Shown here one piece after another: positions 1-10,902 of a DNA stretch of 64,000 nt. This DNA is from Clostridium tunisiense TJ. GTDB taxonomy: Bacteria; Bacillota; Clostridia; Clostridiales; Clostridiaceae. The stretch is from NCBI RefSeq assembly GCF_000300195.1, contig NZ_AMQH01000005.1, positions 124,001 to 188,000 of the forward strand, written 5' to 3'. Both the position numbers and the translations under genes were made by a program. A model generated the notes under the pieces. The model had not been told where the DNA came from. It worked only from the letters and a program-made list of their open reading frames with translations, and ran no database searches. Numbering within the stretch: position 1 is the stretch's first letter; each line of letters starts with the position of its first letter.

Positions 1-650
1 AAAGGGCAGAAATAGAAATGGTAACAGTTAAAAGTGAAATTCTTGAAAATGGTATTGGGTATATTCAAGTTTCAATGTTTGATGAACACACTGCAAGTAA
101 TTTCGATAATGCTCTGAAAAATTTAACTACAAAAGGAATGAAGAGCTTAGTATTAGATTTAAGAGAAAACCCTGGTGGACTATTAGATCAAACAGTAAAA
201 ATGACTTCTAATTTTGTGACTAAAGGAAAGAATATAGTATACACCGAAGATAAAGAAAAAAATAAAAAGAATTATGACTCTATAGGAGGAATTGCTGAAG
301 GAATGCCATTAACTATATTAATTGATGGAGGTTCTGCTAGTGCCTCAGAAATTTTTGTTGGAGCAATTAAGGATTATGGCTTAGGAACTTTAGTAGGTGA
401 GAAGACCTTTGGAAAAGGTGTTGTTCAAACTACTTTCTATAGAGATAAGGATGGCTTTGGAGATGGAACAGCTCTTAAGGTTACAATTTCTAAGTATTTT
501 ACTCCAAATGGACAAAACATTCATGGTATAGGAATAGCACCAGATGTAGAGGTGCTTTATCCACAAGAGTTAAAAGAAAAACCTTATAATAGGGATTCAG
601 ATCCCCAATTCAAAAAGGCTTTAGAAGTAGCTAGAGAAAAGTTGAAATAA
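1..650 (+). CDS. C-terminal part of an S41 family carboxyl-terminal processing protease (5' truncated by window)
   Basis: The reading frame is open from the first bases through the ATG at 18, so this is the tail of a longer gene and not a 210-residue protein. The visible part matches the catalytic core of CtpA/Prc proteases: a beta-strand segment IGYIQVSMF, the strand-turn DLRENPGG, the serine nucleophile region GGSASASEIF and the lysine region TFGKGVVQ, which form the Ser-Lys dyad of the family. Such proteases sit outside the membrane and trim C-termini of exported proteins. The PDZ domain and signal peptide are expected upstream of the window. Placement before a MinJ-like gene and uvrBA resembles the Bacillus ctpB-minJ-uvrBA neighbourhood. 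Function is family knowledge; the truncation is only the window edge. Confidence 0.9.
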   Translation, partial: RAEIEMVTVKSEILENGIGYIQVSMFDEHTASNFDNALKNLTTKGMKSLVLDLRENPGGLLDQTVKMTSNFVTKGKNIVYTEDKEKNKKNYDSIGGIAEGMPLTILIDGGSASASEIFVGAIKDYGLGTLVGEKTFGKGVVQTTFYRDKDGFGDGTALKVTISKYFTPNGQNIHGIGIAPDVEVLYPQELKEKPYNRDSDPQFKKALEVAREKLK

Positions 651-657
651 ATTTTTA

Positions 658-755
658 TTAAGTATCTGCTGGGCACATAATATGAATAACAAATAAGGAT
701 GCATAATAAACTTGCATTACATTGGTTATTTTTATGTGGAAAAGTGGATACTTAA
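658..755. repeat. Long imperfect inverted repeat, about 98 bp
   Basis: TTAAGTATC at 658-666 is matched by GATACTTAA at 747-755, and inner blocks (CACATAA with TTATGTG, AATAAC with GTTATT, ATGCA with TGCAT) pair in order, so almost the whole stretch can fold on itself. It directly follows the protease gene and has no T tract, so it is more like a small palindromic element than a normal terminator. Function not known. Confidence 0.5.
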
Positions 756-797
756 TTTCTATGGAATTTCAAGGTGAATATTTCGGTTACAACCTAG

Positions 798-853
798 ATC
801 TGCTTCCAAAGTTGTTGAATAAAATGAACTTGTTCATCATTTAATGAGCTTTT
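798..853. repeat. Dispersed repeat, copy A (about 56 bp)
   Basis: This stretch (starting ATCTGCTTCCAAAGTTGTT and containing the small palindrome ATGAACTTGTTCAT) is about 85% identical to 34529-34583. It lies in the 320-bp gene-free gap between the protease and the MinJ-like gene. No coding potential. The rest of the gap is AT-rich with a probable promoter for the gene at 970 that I cannot place precisely. Confidence 0.5.
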
Positions 854-969
854 AGCTTTGTGTTGAGTATTAAGCTTAATACTCAATAATTAAAGTGTTG
901 AATTTAGTTACTTATTGATATAATATATGTATATTTGTAGTTAGCATAATGTGAGAGGAGGCGTTAAAC

Positions 970-2286
970 ATGGAGCTACTTATTTATACCTTAACACAAG
1001 TTTCTTATGCTATTGTTGAGCCATCTTATGCTTTTGTTTTAATAATGATGGGAATTGTTTTTTATATTAAAAATAAAAAAACTGCTACCTTAGAAAAGTT
1101 AATTATGGGTGAAAACTCTACATCTCCCTTCGAACTTACCATTTCCCAAATTGTCATGGGGATATTTGGAGGGGTTTTAGCTAGTATGATTTTTACATAT
1201 TTGGGTGTAGTATTCCACGTGAATTCCAATATTTACATAGTTTTCATGATATCTATTTTACTTATGTTTTTTAATCCTAGGTTTCTTTGCTTGTCTTATT
1301 CAGGCGCTGTATTAGGAGTAACTTCTATATTATTGAATATAGCTTCGAAATTCTTAAATAATCCAAGTCTAAATTTACTAAAAGTAGATATTACAAGTCT
1401 TTTGCTCTTAATAGGAGTAATGCATGTAGTAGAAGGAATATTAGTAATATTAGATGGAAAAAGGGGAGCTATTCCAGTATTTGGGGGAAGAGATAGGAAA
1501 ATTGTAGGTGGATTTGCCTTTAAAAGACAATGGATACTGCCAGTGGCAATACTTATGATGATGGAGGCCACTAGTGGAACTTTTATATCCGGAGAAGCTG
1601 TGGCGACACCACAGTGGTGGCCAATAGTAAATCACGGTGCAAATAAAGCTTTGTTTGAAACCATGATAATTGGTGCATTACCTTTATTTGCTGGAGTTGG
1701 ATATTCTTCAGTAACTTTTACAAAGAGTAAAACAGCGAAAACTCTTTTTTCTGGAGCTTTAATTATTGGGTTTGGAATCTTTGTTTCAGCATTATCTATA
1801 TTTAGTAATTATGGTTTTGTTGTTCAATTATTATTACTTATAATTACACCTCTAGCTCATGAAGCAATGATAGCCTTTGAAAAGTATACTGAGAGAAATG
1901 ATGAACCTATGTATTCTAGTAATGAAGAAGGCATAAGAATTCTTGAGGTAGCACCAAAGTCCTTGGCTAGTACCATGGGACTAAAGTCAGGAGATTTAAT
2001 ACTTGAAATTAACGATAATAAGATAACTACCGATGAAATGATGTTTAGTTTTCTAGAAACTATTCCTAATTATATTTGGATGAAGATTAAAAAGGCAAAT
2101 GGTGAAATTAGAGAAATAAGTCATACAAAAGTAAGCAATGAGGGAAGAATAGGAATTGTCATCGTTCCTAGAAATATTCCATCTAAGTCAAGAATAATGA
2201 AAACAGAAGAGGGAAACTTTACTGATGTTTTAAATAAATTAAGAAAAAAAGAACAAGATGATGAAGATAAGGAAAATAAAGAATAA
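970..2286 (+). CDS. MinJ-like multi-pass membrane protein with C-terminal PDZ domain
   Basis: A 438-residue protein with roughly eight hydrophobic membrane segments in residues 15-300, then a soluble PDZ domain at about 315-400 (ILEVAPKSLASTMGLKSGD, the ligand-groove and GL-SGD signature), and a highly charged tail rich in Lys, Glu and Asp. Membrane-plus-PDZ layout and position between an S41 protease and uvrB match B. subtilis MinJ, the adaptor that links DivIVA to MinCD at the cell pole and septum; the assignment rests on architecture and synteny, not on motif identity. Start chosen at the ATG 9 bp after a strong GAGAGGAGG site. It probably begins an operon with uvrB, 12 bp downstream. Clostridia often keep this gene although their Min systems differ. 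Confidence 0.7.
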   Translation: MELLIYTLTQVSYAIVEPSYAFVLIMMGIVFYIKNKKTATLEKLIMGENSTSPFELTISQIVMGIFGGVLASMIFTYLGVVFHVNSNIYIVFMISILLMFFNPRFLCLSYSGAVLGVTSILLNIASKFLNNPSLNLLKVDITSLLLLIGVMHVVEGILVILDGKRGAIPVFGGRDRKIVGGFAFKRQWILPVAILMMMEATSGTFISGEAVATPQWWPIVNHGANKALFETMIIGALPLFAGVGYSSVTFTKSKTAKTLFSGALIIGFGIFVSALSIFSNYGFVVQLLLLIITPLAHEAMIAFEKYTERNDEPMYSSNEEGIRILEVAPKSLASTMGLKSGDLILEINDNKITTDEMMFSFLETIPNYIWMKIKKANGEIREISHTKVSNEGRIGIVIVPRNIPSKSRIMKTEEGNFTDVLNKLRKKEQDDEDKENKE

Positions 2287-2298
2287 TGAGGTGAATAT

Positions 2299-4284
2299 AT
2301 GACAGGATTTAAAATTCACTCAAAATTTAAACCTATGGGGGATCAACCACAGGCAATAGAGAGTATAGCAAGAGGTATTAGAGAAGATAAAAAGTTTCAA
2401 ACTCTGTTAGGAGTTACTGGTTCAGGAAAAACCTTTACTATGGCAAATATTATTGAAAAGGTGCAAAGACCAACTTTGGTACTGGCACATAACAAAACTT
2501 TAGCGGCTCAGCTTTGTTCGGAATTTAAGGAGTTTTTTCCGGAGAATGCAGTAGAATATTTTGTGTCTTACTATGATTACTATCAACCAGAGGCCTATGT
2601 TGCTCAAACAGATACCTTTATCGAAAAGGATGCCTCAATTAATGACGAAATAGAAATGCTGAGACACTCTGCTACCTCTGCCTTAATTGAAAGGAGAGAC
2701 GTAATAGTAGTTGCCTCTGTATCTTGTATTTATGGACTTGGTAATCCAGAGGAATATAAGAAGCTAACTGTATCTTTAAGAGAAGGTATGGAAAAGGATA
2801 GAAATGCGGTTATAAGACAACTTGTAGATATACAATATGAAAGAAATGATATTAACTTTGTACGTGGTACCTTTAGGGTTAGAGGAGATGTTTTAGATAT
2901 TTTTCCTGCATCATCTACTAGTAAAGGTATAAGGGTAGAGTTTTTTGGAGATGAAATAGATAGAATTAGGGAATTTGACACATTGACAGGAGAAATAATT
3001 TCTGGCAGAAAACATGTTGCTATTTTCCCAGCCTCTCACTTTGCAACTTCCAAGGATAGGTTAGAAATTGCTATAAAGCAAATTGAAATGGAACTTGAAC
3101 AAAGACTAGAGGACCTTAAGAATCAGGATAAACTTTTGGAAGCTCAAAGATTAAAACAAAGAACTAATTTTGATATAGAGATGATGAGAGAAGTAGGATA
3201 TTGTTCGGGGATAGAAAACTATTCTAGAATTTTAGATGGAAGGCCAGCAGGAACATCACCACAGACCTTAATTGATTATTTTCCAAAGGATTTCTTATTA
3301 TTTATAGACGAAAGTCATGTAACTCTTCCTCAGATTAGAGCTATGCATGGAGGAGATAAATCTAGAAAGACTTCCTTAGTGGAATATGGCTTTAGACTTC
3401 CTTCAGCCTATGATAATAGACCGCTACAATTTGATGAGTTTGAACAAAAGCTAAATCAAGTGCTATTTGTTAGTGCTACTCCAAGTAAGTATGAGGCTGA
3501 ACATAGTGAAAATACAGCAGAACAAATCATTAGACCAACAGGACTTTTAGACCCAGAGGTAATTATACGTCCCATAAAGGGCCAAATTGATGATTTATAT
3601 GGGGAAATTAATAATACTATTGAAAAAGGCTTTAGAATTCTTGTTACTACCCTTACAAAAAAGATGGCAGAGGATTTAACTAAGTATTTTAAAGAAATGG
3701 GAGTGAAAACTACATATTTACACTCAGATATAGATACCATTGAAAGAATGAAAATTATAAGGGATTTGAGAAAAGGCGAATTTGATGTTTTAGTGGGAAT
3801 TAACCTTTTAAGAGAAGGATTAGACATACCAGAAGTAGCACTAGTAGCAATTTTAGATGCAGATAAGGAAGGATTTTTAAGAAGTGAAACCTCTCTTATA
3901 CAAACTATTGGAAGAGCTGCTAGAAATTCCGCCAGCAAGGTTATAATGTATGCAGACAATATAACTAATTCAATGGATAAAGCCATATCAGAAACCAATA
4001 GAAGAAGAAAAATACAGTTGGAGTATAATGAAGAACATGGAATAACTCCTACAACTATAATGAAGGATATTAGAGATGTAATCGAAGTATCTACTGCCGT
4101 GGCAGAAGAGGTTGTAGAATATGGAAGTTTAGAGGAAGCACTAGAAGCTGATAGAGTAGATTTAGGAAAACATGTAGAGAAACTTGAGAAGGAAATGAAA
4201 CAAGCTGCAAAGGATTTACAGTTTGAAACAGCGGCTCGAATCAGAGACGAAGTTCTACGATTGAAAAAAAAGTATAAGTTATAA
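2299..4284 (+). CDS. uvrB: Excinuclease ABC subunit B
   Basis: UvrB is the damage-verifying helicase of nucleotide excision repair, handed to the lesion by UvrA and then bound by UvrC. The 661-residue length is standard. Seen in the sequence: Walker [14 protein letters not shown] near residue 37, the aromatic beta-hairpin [11 protein letters not shown] that clamps a DNA strand, the DEAD-like IDESH motif, helicase motif [11 protein letters not shown], and a C-terminal UVR domain ([17 protein letters not shown]) that docks UvrC. GAGGTG precedes the ATG. It is followed by uvrA after 20 bp, so the two are almost surely co-transcribed; SOS control is usual in Firmicutes but I did not identify a LexA box. 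Confidence 0.98.
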   Translation: MTGFKIHSKFKPMGDQPQAIESIARGIREDKKFQTLLGVTGSGKTFTMANIIEKVQRPTLVLAHNKTLAAQLCSEFKEFFPENAVEYFVSYYDYYQPEAYVAQTDTFIEKDASINDEIEMLRHSATSALIERRDVIVVASVSCIYGLGNPEEYKKLTVSLREGMEKDRNAVIRQLVDIQYERNDINFVRGTFRVRGDVLDIFPASSTSKGIRVEFFGDEIDRIREFDTLTGEIISGRKHVAIFPASHFATSKDRLEIAIKQIEMELEQRLEDLKNQDKLLEAQRLKQRTNFDIEMMREVGYCSGIENYSRILDGRPAGTSPQTLIDYFPKDFLLFIDESHVTLPQIRAMHGGDKSRKTSLVEYGFRLPSAYDNRPLQFDEFEQKLNQVLFVSATPSKYEAEHSENTAEQIIRPTGLLDPEVIIRPIKGQIDDLYGEINNTIEKGFRILVTTLTKKMAEDLTKYFKEMGVKTTYLHSDIDTIERMKIIRDLRKGEFDVLVGINLLREGLDIPEVALVAILDADKEGFLRSETSLIQTIGRAARNSASKVIMYADNITNSMDKAISETNRRRKIQLEYNEEHGITPTTIMKDIRDVIEVSTAVAEEVVEYGSLEEALEADRVDLGKHVEKLEKEMKQAAKDLQFETAARIRDEVLRLKKKYKL

Positions 4285-4304
4285 AATTAATGAAGGAGTA
4301 AACT

Positions 4305-7130
4305 ATGAGAGATAAAATATTTATAAAAGGAGCAAAGGTACATAATTTAAAAAATGTAGATTTGGAGATACCTCGTGATAAGTTTGTTGTATTTACAGGC
4401 TTGTCGGGATCAGGTAAGTCTTCTTTAGCCTTTGATACCCTTTATGCTGAAGGACAAAGGAGATATGTGGAATCTCTTTCCGCCTATGCAAGACAATTCT
4501 TAGGGCAAATGAATAAACCAGAAGTGGAATATATAGAAGGCTTATCCCCTGCAATTTCCATAGATCAAAAAACTACAAGTAGAAATCCTCGTTCAACGGT
4601 GGGAACTGTAACAGAAATATATGACTACCTAAGACTTTTATATGCAAGAATTGGAGTACCTCACTGCCCAAAGTGCGGTAAGGAAATTACCCAACAAACA
4701 GTTGATCAAATGGTAGACCAAGTTATGGGGTTACCTGAAAGAACTAAGCTTCAAGTTCTAGCTCCTGTAATTAGGGGTAAGAAAGGTGAGCATGTAAAGG
4801 TTATTGAAAGCATAAAAAAGAATGGGTATGTAAGAGCAAGAGTTGATGGGACTTTAGTTGATTTAGCTGAAGATGAAGTGAAGCTAGATAAAAACAAAAA
4901 GCATACTATTGAAATTGTGATAGATAGGATTGTGGTTAAGGAAGGTGTTGAGTCTAGACTTTCTGATTCACTTGAAGCAGCTTTAAAACTAGGCGAAGGA
5001 TTAGCGATTGTCAGCATAATTGATGGAGAAGATATACTTTTTAGTGAGCAATTTGCTTGTGTTGAGTGTGGAATTAGTATTGGAGAATTGGCACCTAGAA
5101 TGTTTTCCTTTAACTCTCCTTTTGGAAAGTGTGACAAGTGTGATGGATTAGGAACACTTATGGAGATTGATGAAGACTTAATAGTTCCAGATAAAACTAA
5201 GAGCATAAGTGAAGGAGCTATAGTTACCTTTGGTGAAAGTAGCTTAAAAGATGATTCTTGGACCTTTTCAGTATTAACTGCCTTAGCTAATCATTACAAT
5301 TTCAGTTTAGATACACCTTTTGAACAGTTAGAGCCTAAGGTAAAAGATATAGTCCTATATGGAACTAATGGAGAAAGAATCAGGGTGGAATATACAAAGG
5401 AATTTAAAACAGGGGTATACAATCATGCCTTTGAGGGAGTTATAAATAACTTAAAAAGAAGATATTTTGAAACCTCATCAGATTATATAAAAAAAGAAGT
5501 AGAAGAGTATATGAGTGACAACCCTTGTCCTAAGTGTAATGGAGCAAGACTTTCAAAAGAGGCCCTTTCAGTAACAATAGGAGAAATAAATATTTCTCAG
5601 CTTTGTCAGTTATCAATTATAGATGAAATTAAGTTTTTAGATACTTTGATACTATCAGAAAAGAATGCTATTATTGCTGCACAAATTTTGAAAGAAATTA
5701 AGAGCAGATTAAACTTTTTAAAGGATGTAGGTCTTGATTACTTGAATCTGACTCGTTCAGCAGGAACTCTCTCTGGAGGGGAAGCTCAAAGAATAAGACT
5801 TGCTACTCAAATTGGCTCAAGTTTAATGGGCGTATTATATATATTAGATGAGCCTAGTATTGGATTACATCAAAGAGATAATGATAAGCTTATTGGAACA
5901 TTACAACATTTAAGAGATTTAGGAAATACCTTAGTTGTTGTTGAGCATGATGAAGATACTATGAAAGCAGCAGACTTTATAGTAGACATTGGACCTAAAG
6001 CTGGTGAACATGGTGGAGAGATTGTTGTTGCTGGAACTATGGAAGATGTTATGAATTGTGAAAACTCTATTACAGGACAATATTTAAGCGGCAAGATGAA
6101 GGTTCACCTACCAGAAGAATACAGAAAAGTTGACTTAGAAAGATCAATTACTGTAAAGGGTGCAAGAGAAAATAACTTAAAAAATGTAACAGTATCTTTT
6201 CCATTAGGAGTATTTACTTCAGTTACAGGAGTTTCAGGCTCAGGAAAAAGTACTTTGGTAAATGAAATTTTATACAAAGGGCTTAATAAAAAAATTAATA
6301 ATACCAAAAAGCTTCCAGGAAAACATATGGACATTTTAGGAAGCGAAAATATAGATAAAATTATCAATATTGACCAAAGTCCAATTGGGAGAACTCCAAG
6401 AAGTAACCCAGCAACCTATACAGGAGTTTTTGATTTGATAAGAGATGTGTTTGCAACCACTTCAGAAGCTAAAATGAGAGGTTATAAACCAGGAAGATTT
6501 AGCTTTAATGTAAAGGGTGGAAGATGTGAAGCTTGTAAAGGTGATGGAATAATAAAAATTGAAATGCAATTTTTATCTGATGTTTATGTACCTTGTGAAG
6601 TTTGCAAAGGAAAAAGATATAATAGAGAAACCTTGGAAGTAAAATATAAAGGTAAAAATATAGATGAAGTCCTTGAAATGACAGTAGAAGAAGCTCTTAA
6701 GTTCTTTGAAAATCTACCAAGAATAAGTGGTAGATTGCAAACACTAATGGATGTAGGACTTGGATATGTTAGATTAGGTCAGCCCTCTACAACCTTATCT
6801 GGAGGAGAGGCACAAAGAATTAAACTTGCCTATGAACTATCTAAGAGAAGCACAGGAAAAACTCTATATATTCTAGATGAGCCTACTACTGGACTGCATA
6901 TTGATGATGTGAATAAATTAATTTCTATACTTCAAAGACTTGTAGAAGGCGGAAACACAGTAGTTGTTATTGAACATAACCTAGACGTAATAAAATGTTC
7001 TGATCATATCATAGACTTAGGGCCAGAAGGTGGAGATAAAGGTGGTACTATATTATGTGTTGGTACACCAAGGGATATATGTCGTTGTGAAAAGTCATAT
7101 ACAGGACAGTATCTTAAAAAAATGTTATAA
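4305..7130 (+). CDS. uvrA: Excinuclease ABC subunit A
   Basis: UvrA is the dimeric ABC-type ATPase that finds DNA damage and loads UvrB. At 941 residues it is full length. Two nucleotide-binding modules are visible: Walker [15 protein letters not shown] near residue 30 and [14 protein letters not shown] near 640, each with its ABC signature LSGGEAQRI. Zinc-binding cysteine pairs appear at CPKCGKE (about 119), CVECG and CDKCDG (about 250-280), CPKCNGARL (about 410) and [16 protein letters not shown] (about 740-770). Start is the ATG after GAAGGAG. It follows uvrB directly. A 59-nt hairpin lies 48 bp after the stop. Confidence 0.98.
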   Translation: MRDKIFIKGAKVHNLKNVDLEIPRDKFVVFTGLSGSGKSSLAFDTLYAEGQRRYVESLSAYARQFLGQMNKPEVEYIEGLSPAISIDQKTTSRNPRSTVGTVTEIYDYLRLLYARIGVPHCPKCGKEITQQTVDQMVDQVMGLPERTKLQVLAPVIRGKKGEHVKVIESIKKNGYVRARVDGTLVDLAEDEVKLDKNKKHTIEIVIDRIVVKEGVESRLSDSLEAALKLGEGLAIVSIIDGEDILFSEQFACVECGISIGELAPRMFSFNSPFGKCDKCDGLGTLMEIDEDLIVPDKTKSISEGAIVTFGESSLKDDSWTFSVLTALANHYNFSLDTPFEQLEPKVKDIVLYGTNGERIRVEYTKEFKTGVYNHAFEGVINNLKRRYFETSSDYIKKEVEEYMSDNPCPKCNGARLSKEALSVTIGEINISQLCQLSIIDEIKFLDTLILSEKNAIIAAQILKEIKSRLNFLKDVGLDYLNLTRSAGTLSGGEAQRIRLATQIGSSLMGVLYILDEPSIGLHQRDNDKLIGTLQHLRDLGNTLVVVEHDEDTMKAADFIVDIGPKAGEHGGEIVVAGTMEDVMNCENSITGQYLSGKMKVHLPEEYRKVDLERSITVKGARENNLKNVTVSFPLGVFTSVTGVSGSGKSTLVNEILYKGLNKKINNTKKLPGKHMDILGSENIDKIINIDQSPIGRTPRSNPATYTGVFDLIRDVFATTSEAKMRGYKPGRFSFNVKGGRCEACKGDGIIKIEMQFLSDVYVPCEVCKGKRYNRETLEVKYKGKNIDEVLEMTVEEALKFFENLPRISGRLQTLMDVGLGYVRLGQPSTTLSGGEAQRIKLAYELSKRSTGKTLYILDEPTTGLHIDDVNKLISILQRLVEGGNTVVVIEHNLDVIKCSDHIIDLGPEGGDKGGTILCVGTPRDICRCEKSYTGQYLKKML

Positions 7131-7178
7131 TAATGTAGACTTAGAAAATAAAGACTTGAAGTTTGAAAAGTATTATGT

Positions 7179-7237
7179 TTAAAAGGGCTTAGGGAAATCA
7201 TTACACGTGGGACATTATGGTTTCCTGAAGCTTTTAA
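7179..7237. other. Imperfect 59-nt hairpin after uvrA
   Basis: TTAAAAG..CTTAGGGAAATCAT pairs with AT..GGTTTCCTGAAGCTTTTAA. The stem is long but lacks a T tract, so it may end or stabilise the uvrBA transcript or be a small palindromic element. The remaining gap up to 7424 is AT-rich and shows no gene. Confidence 0.4.
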
Positions 7238-7424
7238 CTATAAAAAATTAGCTTTTAAGTCCTATAACATTTTAAATCTTGGTCAATACCAAACTAAAAA
7301 TTAACTTATTTCTTCAATGACCTCACCTTAAATATTAAAGTTACGTATATTATATAGGGCACCTAGGAAATATTACTAGAAGGTTGTTTGAATGATATTG
7401 TTGATTATAAAAAGGAGTTTTGTT

Positions 7425-7850
7425 ATGAATAGTTTAAAATTCATATTCAATTTAGTGATAATAGCTATTATTTACTTTATTATAATCTATGCATTAAAGA
7501 TTATGTATAATGACACTAAATCAGTAGGAAAGAAAAAAAAGAAAAAAACTGTAGATTTCGGATTGGAAGTAGTAGATAAAGGAGATAATCATAATCTTAG
7601 AAGTGGCGGAGTAATTCCTGTAAATGAAGTTCTAACTATGGGCAGAAATGAAGATAATATGGTTGTTTTAGAAGATAGATACGTATCTTCTCATCATTTA
7701 AAGATATATTTTAGAAACACAGATTATATTTTAGAGGACTTAAATAGTACTAATGGAACCTTTATTAATGAGGTCAGGATAAAAAATAAAGTGACTTTAA
7801 ATAAAGGAGATAAGATAAGAGTAGGGACTTCTACCTTTAAAGTTCTTTAA
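7425..7850 (+). CDS. Membrane-anchored FHA-domain protein
   Basis: A 141-residue protein with one N-terminal membrane helix (about residues 7-24), a lysine-rich linker (KKKKKK) and a C-terminal forkhead-associated domain. The FHA core is clear: MGRNEDNMVVL, the phosphothreonine-binding RYVSSHH, and LNSTNGTFIN. FHA domains bind phosphothreonine on partner proteins, usually substrates of Hanks-type kinases. The ATG at 7425 is used because AAGGAG lies 8 bp before it; an upstream in-frame ATG at 7392 has no such site. It lies just before a SEDS glycosyltransferase and a class B PBP, an order resembling the actinobacterial fhaB-rodA-pbpA group, so it probably senses or scaffolds kinase control of wall synthesis. 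No kinase gene is in the window. Confidence 0.85.
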   Translation: MNSLKFIFNLVIIAIIYFIIIYALKIMYNDTKSVGKKKKKKTVDFGLEVVDKGDNHNLRSGGVIPVNEVLTMGRNEDNMVVLEDRYVSSHHLKIYFRNTDYILEDLNSTNGTFINEVRIKNKVTLNKGDKIRVGTSTFKVL

Positions 7851-8003
7851 TAGGAATTAAGTTTCATTATAAGAAGACTAGTTCTAGGAACTAAACTACT
7901 TTGACTATTAAGAGCTTATTTAACTAAAGGAATGTTTAAAAATAGTTAAAGCAATATAGTTAAGGTATTTTAAGAGTTAACAGTCACATGAAAGGATGAA
8001 ATT

Positions 8004-9320
8004 ATGGATACTTTAAAAGAAGAAAAGCGAGTGCTATGGCTCACTTATTTATTAATAGCTACCATATTTGTAAATGTAGCCTTTATATCTCCCACTTTTG
8101 ATAAGGGTGCAGTAATTATGGGAGCCATATTATGTGGACTTTTAGCTTATTCTCACTTTATAATAAGAAAGTTTTTTCCAGACGGAGATAAGTATATTTT
8201 AATATTTTCAAATATATTAGCAGTTATTGGACTTGCTATGCTTTATAGGTTAGATTTGCCAGTTTCAGGAGGAACCTATGTAACGGATGAAGCAAGAACT
8301 TTTTTAGCTACAAAGCAAATCATATTTTTTACTTTAGGAGTAGCTGCCTTTATTCTTGTAGTAGTAATACTTCCGGATTTAAAAAGCTTTAGCAAGTATA
8401 AGTACTTTTACTTAGTGGTAACTCTAGTTTTTATGGCAATGGGAAGCCTTCTGGGAAAGGAAACCTTTGGAGCGAAAAACTGGGTTTCCATAGCAGGATT
8501 TTCTTTTCAGCCATCTGAGTTTGGAAAAGTAGCTCTGGTGGCATATTTAGCTTCAGCTCTCAAGGATTATGGGAATCCTTCTAAACTATCAAAGAAGCTT
8601 GGAGGTAAATTATTTAAAGATAACCCTAAGTTTAATAGTGTAACTAGCTTAATTGAACCAGCTATAGTAGTAATGATATCCTTAGCATTTATGTTATTAC
8701 AGACAGACCTAGGTTCTGCTCTGATTTTCTTCTCGATTTCCCTTACTATGTTATATATAGCTACTTCAAAAGGAAAGTATGTGGTTATTGCTCTAGTATT
8801 ATTTATAGTTGGAGCAGTGGCAGGATATTTTCTTTTTGGTCATGTTAGAACTAGGGTAATGATTTGGCAAGATCCTTGGAAGTACGGTTATGATGCAGGA
8901 CTTCAGTTAGTCCAATCTTTAATTGCTATTGCAAATGGGGGTTTTTTTGGAAAGGGCTTAGGAATGGGATATCCTGGGTTTATACCAGTTATTGAAAGTG
9001 ACTTTATATTTTCAGGGATATGTGAGGAACTAGGATTATTAACAGGACTTGCAATTATTATTTTGTATTTTTTAATTTTCTATAGATGTATTAGGGCTGC
9101 TATTTATGCTAAAGATAATTTTTCAAGACTACTTGCAGTTGGATATAGTACTATGATAGTTTCACAAGTATTAGTAATTATAGGTGGAGTTACAGGTGCA
9201 ATTCCACTAACTGGAATTACTCTTCCCCTAGTGAGCTATGGAGGAAGTTCAGTGCTTATAACTTACATTTCTTTAGGTATAATACAAAAAATTTCAGAGG
9301 AGGGGAATAGCTATGAATAA
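8004..9320 (+). CDS. FtsW/RodA/SpoVE (SEDS) family peptidoglycan glycosyltransferase
   Basis: SEDS proteins polymerise lipid II into glycan strands in the membrane, working as a pair with a class B PBP. This 438-residue protein has about ten to eleven membrane spans and the family landmarks: GAKNWVSIAGFSFQPSEFGK near residue 155, QTDLGSALIF near 232, and the C-terminal LTGITLPLVSYGGSS near 400. The next gene, a class B transpeptidase, overlaps its end by 8 bp, which implies translational coupling and a working pair. The motifs do not tell RodA, FtsW and SpoVE apart; the FHA neighbour and lack of other division genes favour a RodA-like or specialised role. Confidence 0.92.
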   Translation: MDTLKEEKRVLWLTYLLIATIFVNVAFISPTFDKGAVIMGAILCGLLAYSHFIIRKFFPDGDKYILIFSNILAVIGLAMLYRLDLPVSGGTYVTDEARTFLATKQIIFFTLGVAAFILVVVILPDLKSFSKYKYFYLVVTLVFMAMGSLLGKETFGAKNWVSIAGFSFQPSEFGKVALVAYLASALKDYGNPSKLSKKLGGKLFKDNPKFNSVTSLIEPAIVVMISLAFMLLQTDLGSALIFFSISLTMLYIATSKGKYVVIALVLFIVGAVAGYFLFGHVRTRVMIWQDPWKYGYDAGLQLVQSLIAIANGGFFGKGLGMGYPGFIPVIESDFIFSGICEELGLLTGLAIIILYFLIFYRCIRAAIYAKDNFSRLLAVGYSTMIVSQVLVIIGGVTGAIPLTGITLPLVSYGGSSVLITYISLGIIQKISEEGNSYE

Positions 9321-10737
9321 TCTTTCAAACAATGTAAAAAAAGTCATGGTTATATTTCTCTTATTATTTGTAGCGCTAATTACCCATATAAATTATACTG
9401 TGCTTTTTAAAAGTGATGCTGCTGTACAAAGTGTTTATAATAAAAGAAACGCAGCAGAAAAAAGCAAAATTTTAAGAGGTAGTATATTTGATAGAGACAA
9501 TAATCTTATAGTAAAGGGCGAAAAAACCGGTGAGTTCACACAAAATAGAGAATATATTGGTGGAGTTCCTTTTGCTCATGTAATAGGTTATTATGATGAA
9601 GTATATGGAATGAGTGGTATAGAAAAGAAATTAGATGAGGAATTAAGTGGTAAGTCTATAAATGGAATAAAAGATTTTCTTAGTTTCTTTAAGTTCTCAA
9701 AGGAAGAAACTAAGGAAGGAAATAATGTAATAACTACCATAAATTCAGACCTTCAAAAAAAAGCCTATGACTTATTAGGAAATAAACGAGGTTCAGTGGT
9801 GGCATTGGATCCAACTACTGGAGAAGTATTAGCTATGGTATCCAAACCAGGATTTAATCCTAACACTTTAAAAGAGGATTGGGAAAAACTAAGTTCCGAT
9901 GCTAATACACCCTTCTTAAACAGAGCAGTTTCTGGTCTCTATCCACCAGGTTCAACCTTTAAGGCAGTAACTGCTATAAGTGCATTAGAAAATATTAGTG
10001 GGGTTACAAATAAAACCTTTAAAGATGAAGGCAGAATACAGTTTAATAAAAGTCAATACTTAGAAAACTATAAAGGAAAAGCCTTTGGTAGCATTAACTT
10101 AGAACAAGGGTTTACTGTGTCTAGTAATGTGGTTTTTGGTTCTTTAGCTATGGATTTAGGTAATGATACTTTAAGAGCTACAGCAGAAAAATTTCTTTTC
10201 AACAAGGACATTCCTTCAAGAACTTTAACTATAGATAATAGCAAATTTCCAACTTACAAGAAGGAAGAGATAGGAAACATTGCACAAAGTGGTATAGGTC
10301 AAAGTGGAGTTCTTGCAAGCCCAATAGAGATGGCGTTAGTTGCCGGAACTATAGCAAACAATGGAATCATGATGGAGCCAAATGTAGTAAAGCAAATTGT
10401 AGCTACTAACGGAGACGTAGTTAAGAGTTATGAGCCTAAGGCAATAGGAACAATAACTTCTTCAGACAATGCTGAAATATTGAAAAAGTATATGAGATCC
10501 GTAGTAACCAAAGGAACAGGTAAGGATAGTGAAGTCTATGGAGTTCAAGTCAGTGGTAAAACAGGTACTGCGGATCAAGATACTGGAAAGAAAATTCCTC
10601 ATTCTTGGTATATAGGTTTTGCACCTTATGAAAATCCAAAGATAGCTTTTGCTATAATTGTAGAAGAAGGTGGAAATGATTCTTATAATGCAACAGATAT
10701 GGCTGGAGCATTAATGAAGAGTTATTTTGGTAAATAA
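9313..10737 (+). CDS. Class B penicillin-binding protein (transpeptidase), partner of the SEDS protein
   Basis: The product cross-links peptidoglycan stem peptides outside the membrane. It has an N-terminal membrane anchor (about residues 10-29), a short dimerisation region, and a transpeptidase domain with all three active-site motifs: STFK (PPGSTFKAV, about 215), SSN (TVSSNVVFG, about 273) and KTG (SGKTGTAD, about 418). At 474 residues it is short for a class B enzyme, like PbpA of actinobacteria, which is found next to rodA in the same way. GGAGGGG before the ATG lies inside the upstream gene. A clear terminator follows. No resistance-type insertions are obvious. Confidence 0.93.
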   Translation: MNNLSNNVKKVMVIFLLLFVALITHINYTVLFKSDAAVQSVYNKRNAAEKSKILRGSIFDRDNNLIVKGEKTGEFTQNREYIGGVPFAHVIGYYDEVYGMSGIEKKLDEELSGKSINGIKDFLSFFKFSKEETKEGNNVITTINSDLQKKAYDLLGNKRGSVVALDPTTGEVLAMVSKPGFNPNTLKEDWEKLSSDANTPFLNRAVSGLYPPGSTFKAVTAISALENISGVTNKTFKDEGRIQFNKSQYLENYKGKAFGSINLEQGFTVSSNVVFGSLAMDLGNDTLRATAEKFLFNKDIPSRTLTIDNSKFPTYKKEEIGNIAQSGIGQSGVLASPIEMALVAGTIANNGIMMEPNVVKQIVATNGDVVKSYEPKAIGTITSSDNAEILKKYMRSVVTKGTGKDSEVYGVQVSGKTGTADQDTGKKIPHSWYIGFAPYENPKIAFAIIVEEGGNDSYNATDMAGALMKSYFGK

Positions 10738-10740
10738 GAA

Positions 10741-10775
10741 AAAATAAACCCTTGGAACATCGGGGGTTTATTTTT
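10741..10775 (+). terminator. Intrinsic terminator after the PBP gene
   Basis: AAAATAAACCC pairs with GGGTTTATTTT around an 12-nt loop, followed by T residues. It closes the FHA-SEDS-PBP operon. Confidence 0.8.
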
Positions 10776-10902
10776 ATGCATAATTTCAAATATGTTATAA
10801 TAGGGTAATAAAGTTCAAGGAAAGTATAATTATGAGCAATAAGATTCATTTTTAACCTGATTAAGGTTAAATTTCACAACAGATCTTAAGAAGGAGTAAG
10901 TT

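Noticed and set aside
1296..1571. Many - strand frames inside uvrA, uvrB, dnaE, pyk and other genes
   Set aside because: They are shadow frames of strong + strand genes, with Ser/Leu/Ile-rich translations and no ribosome sites.
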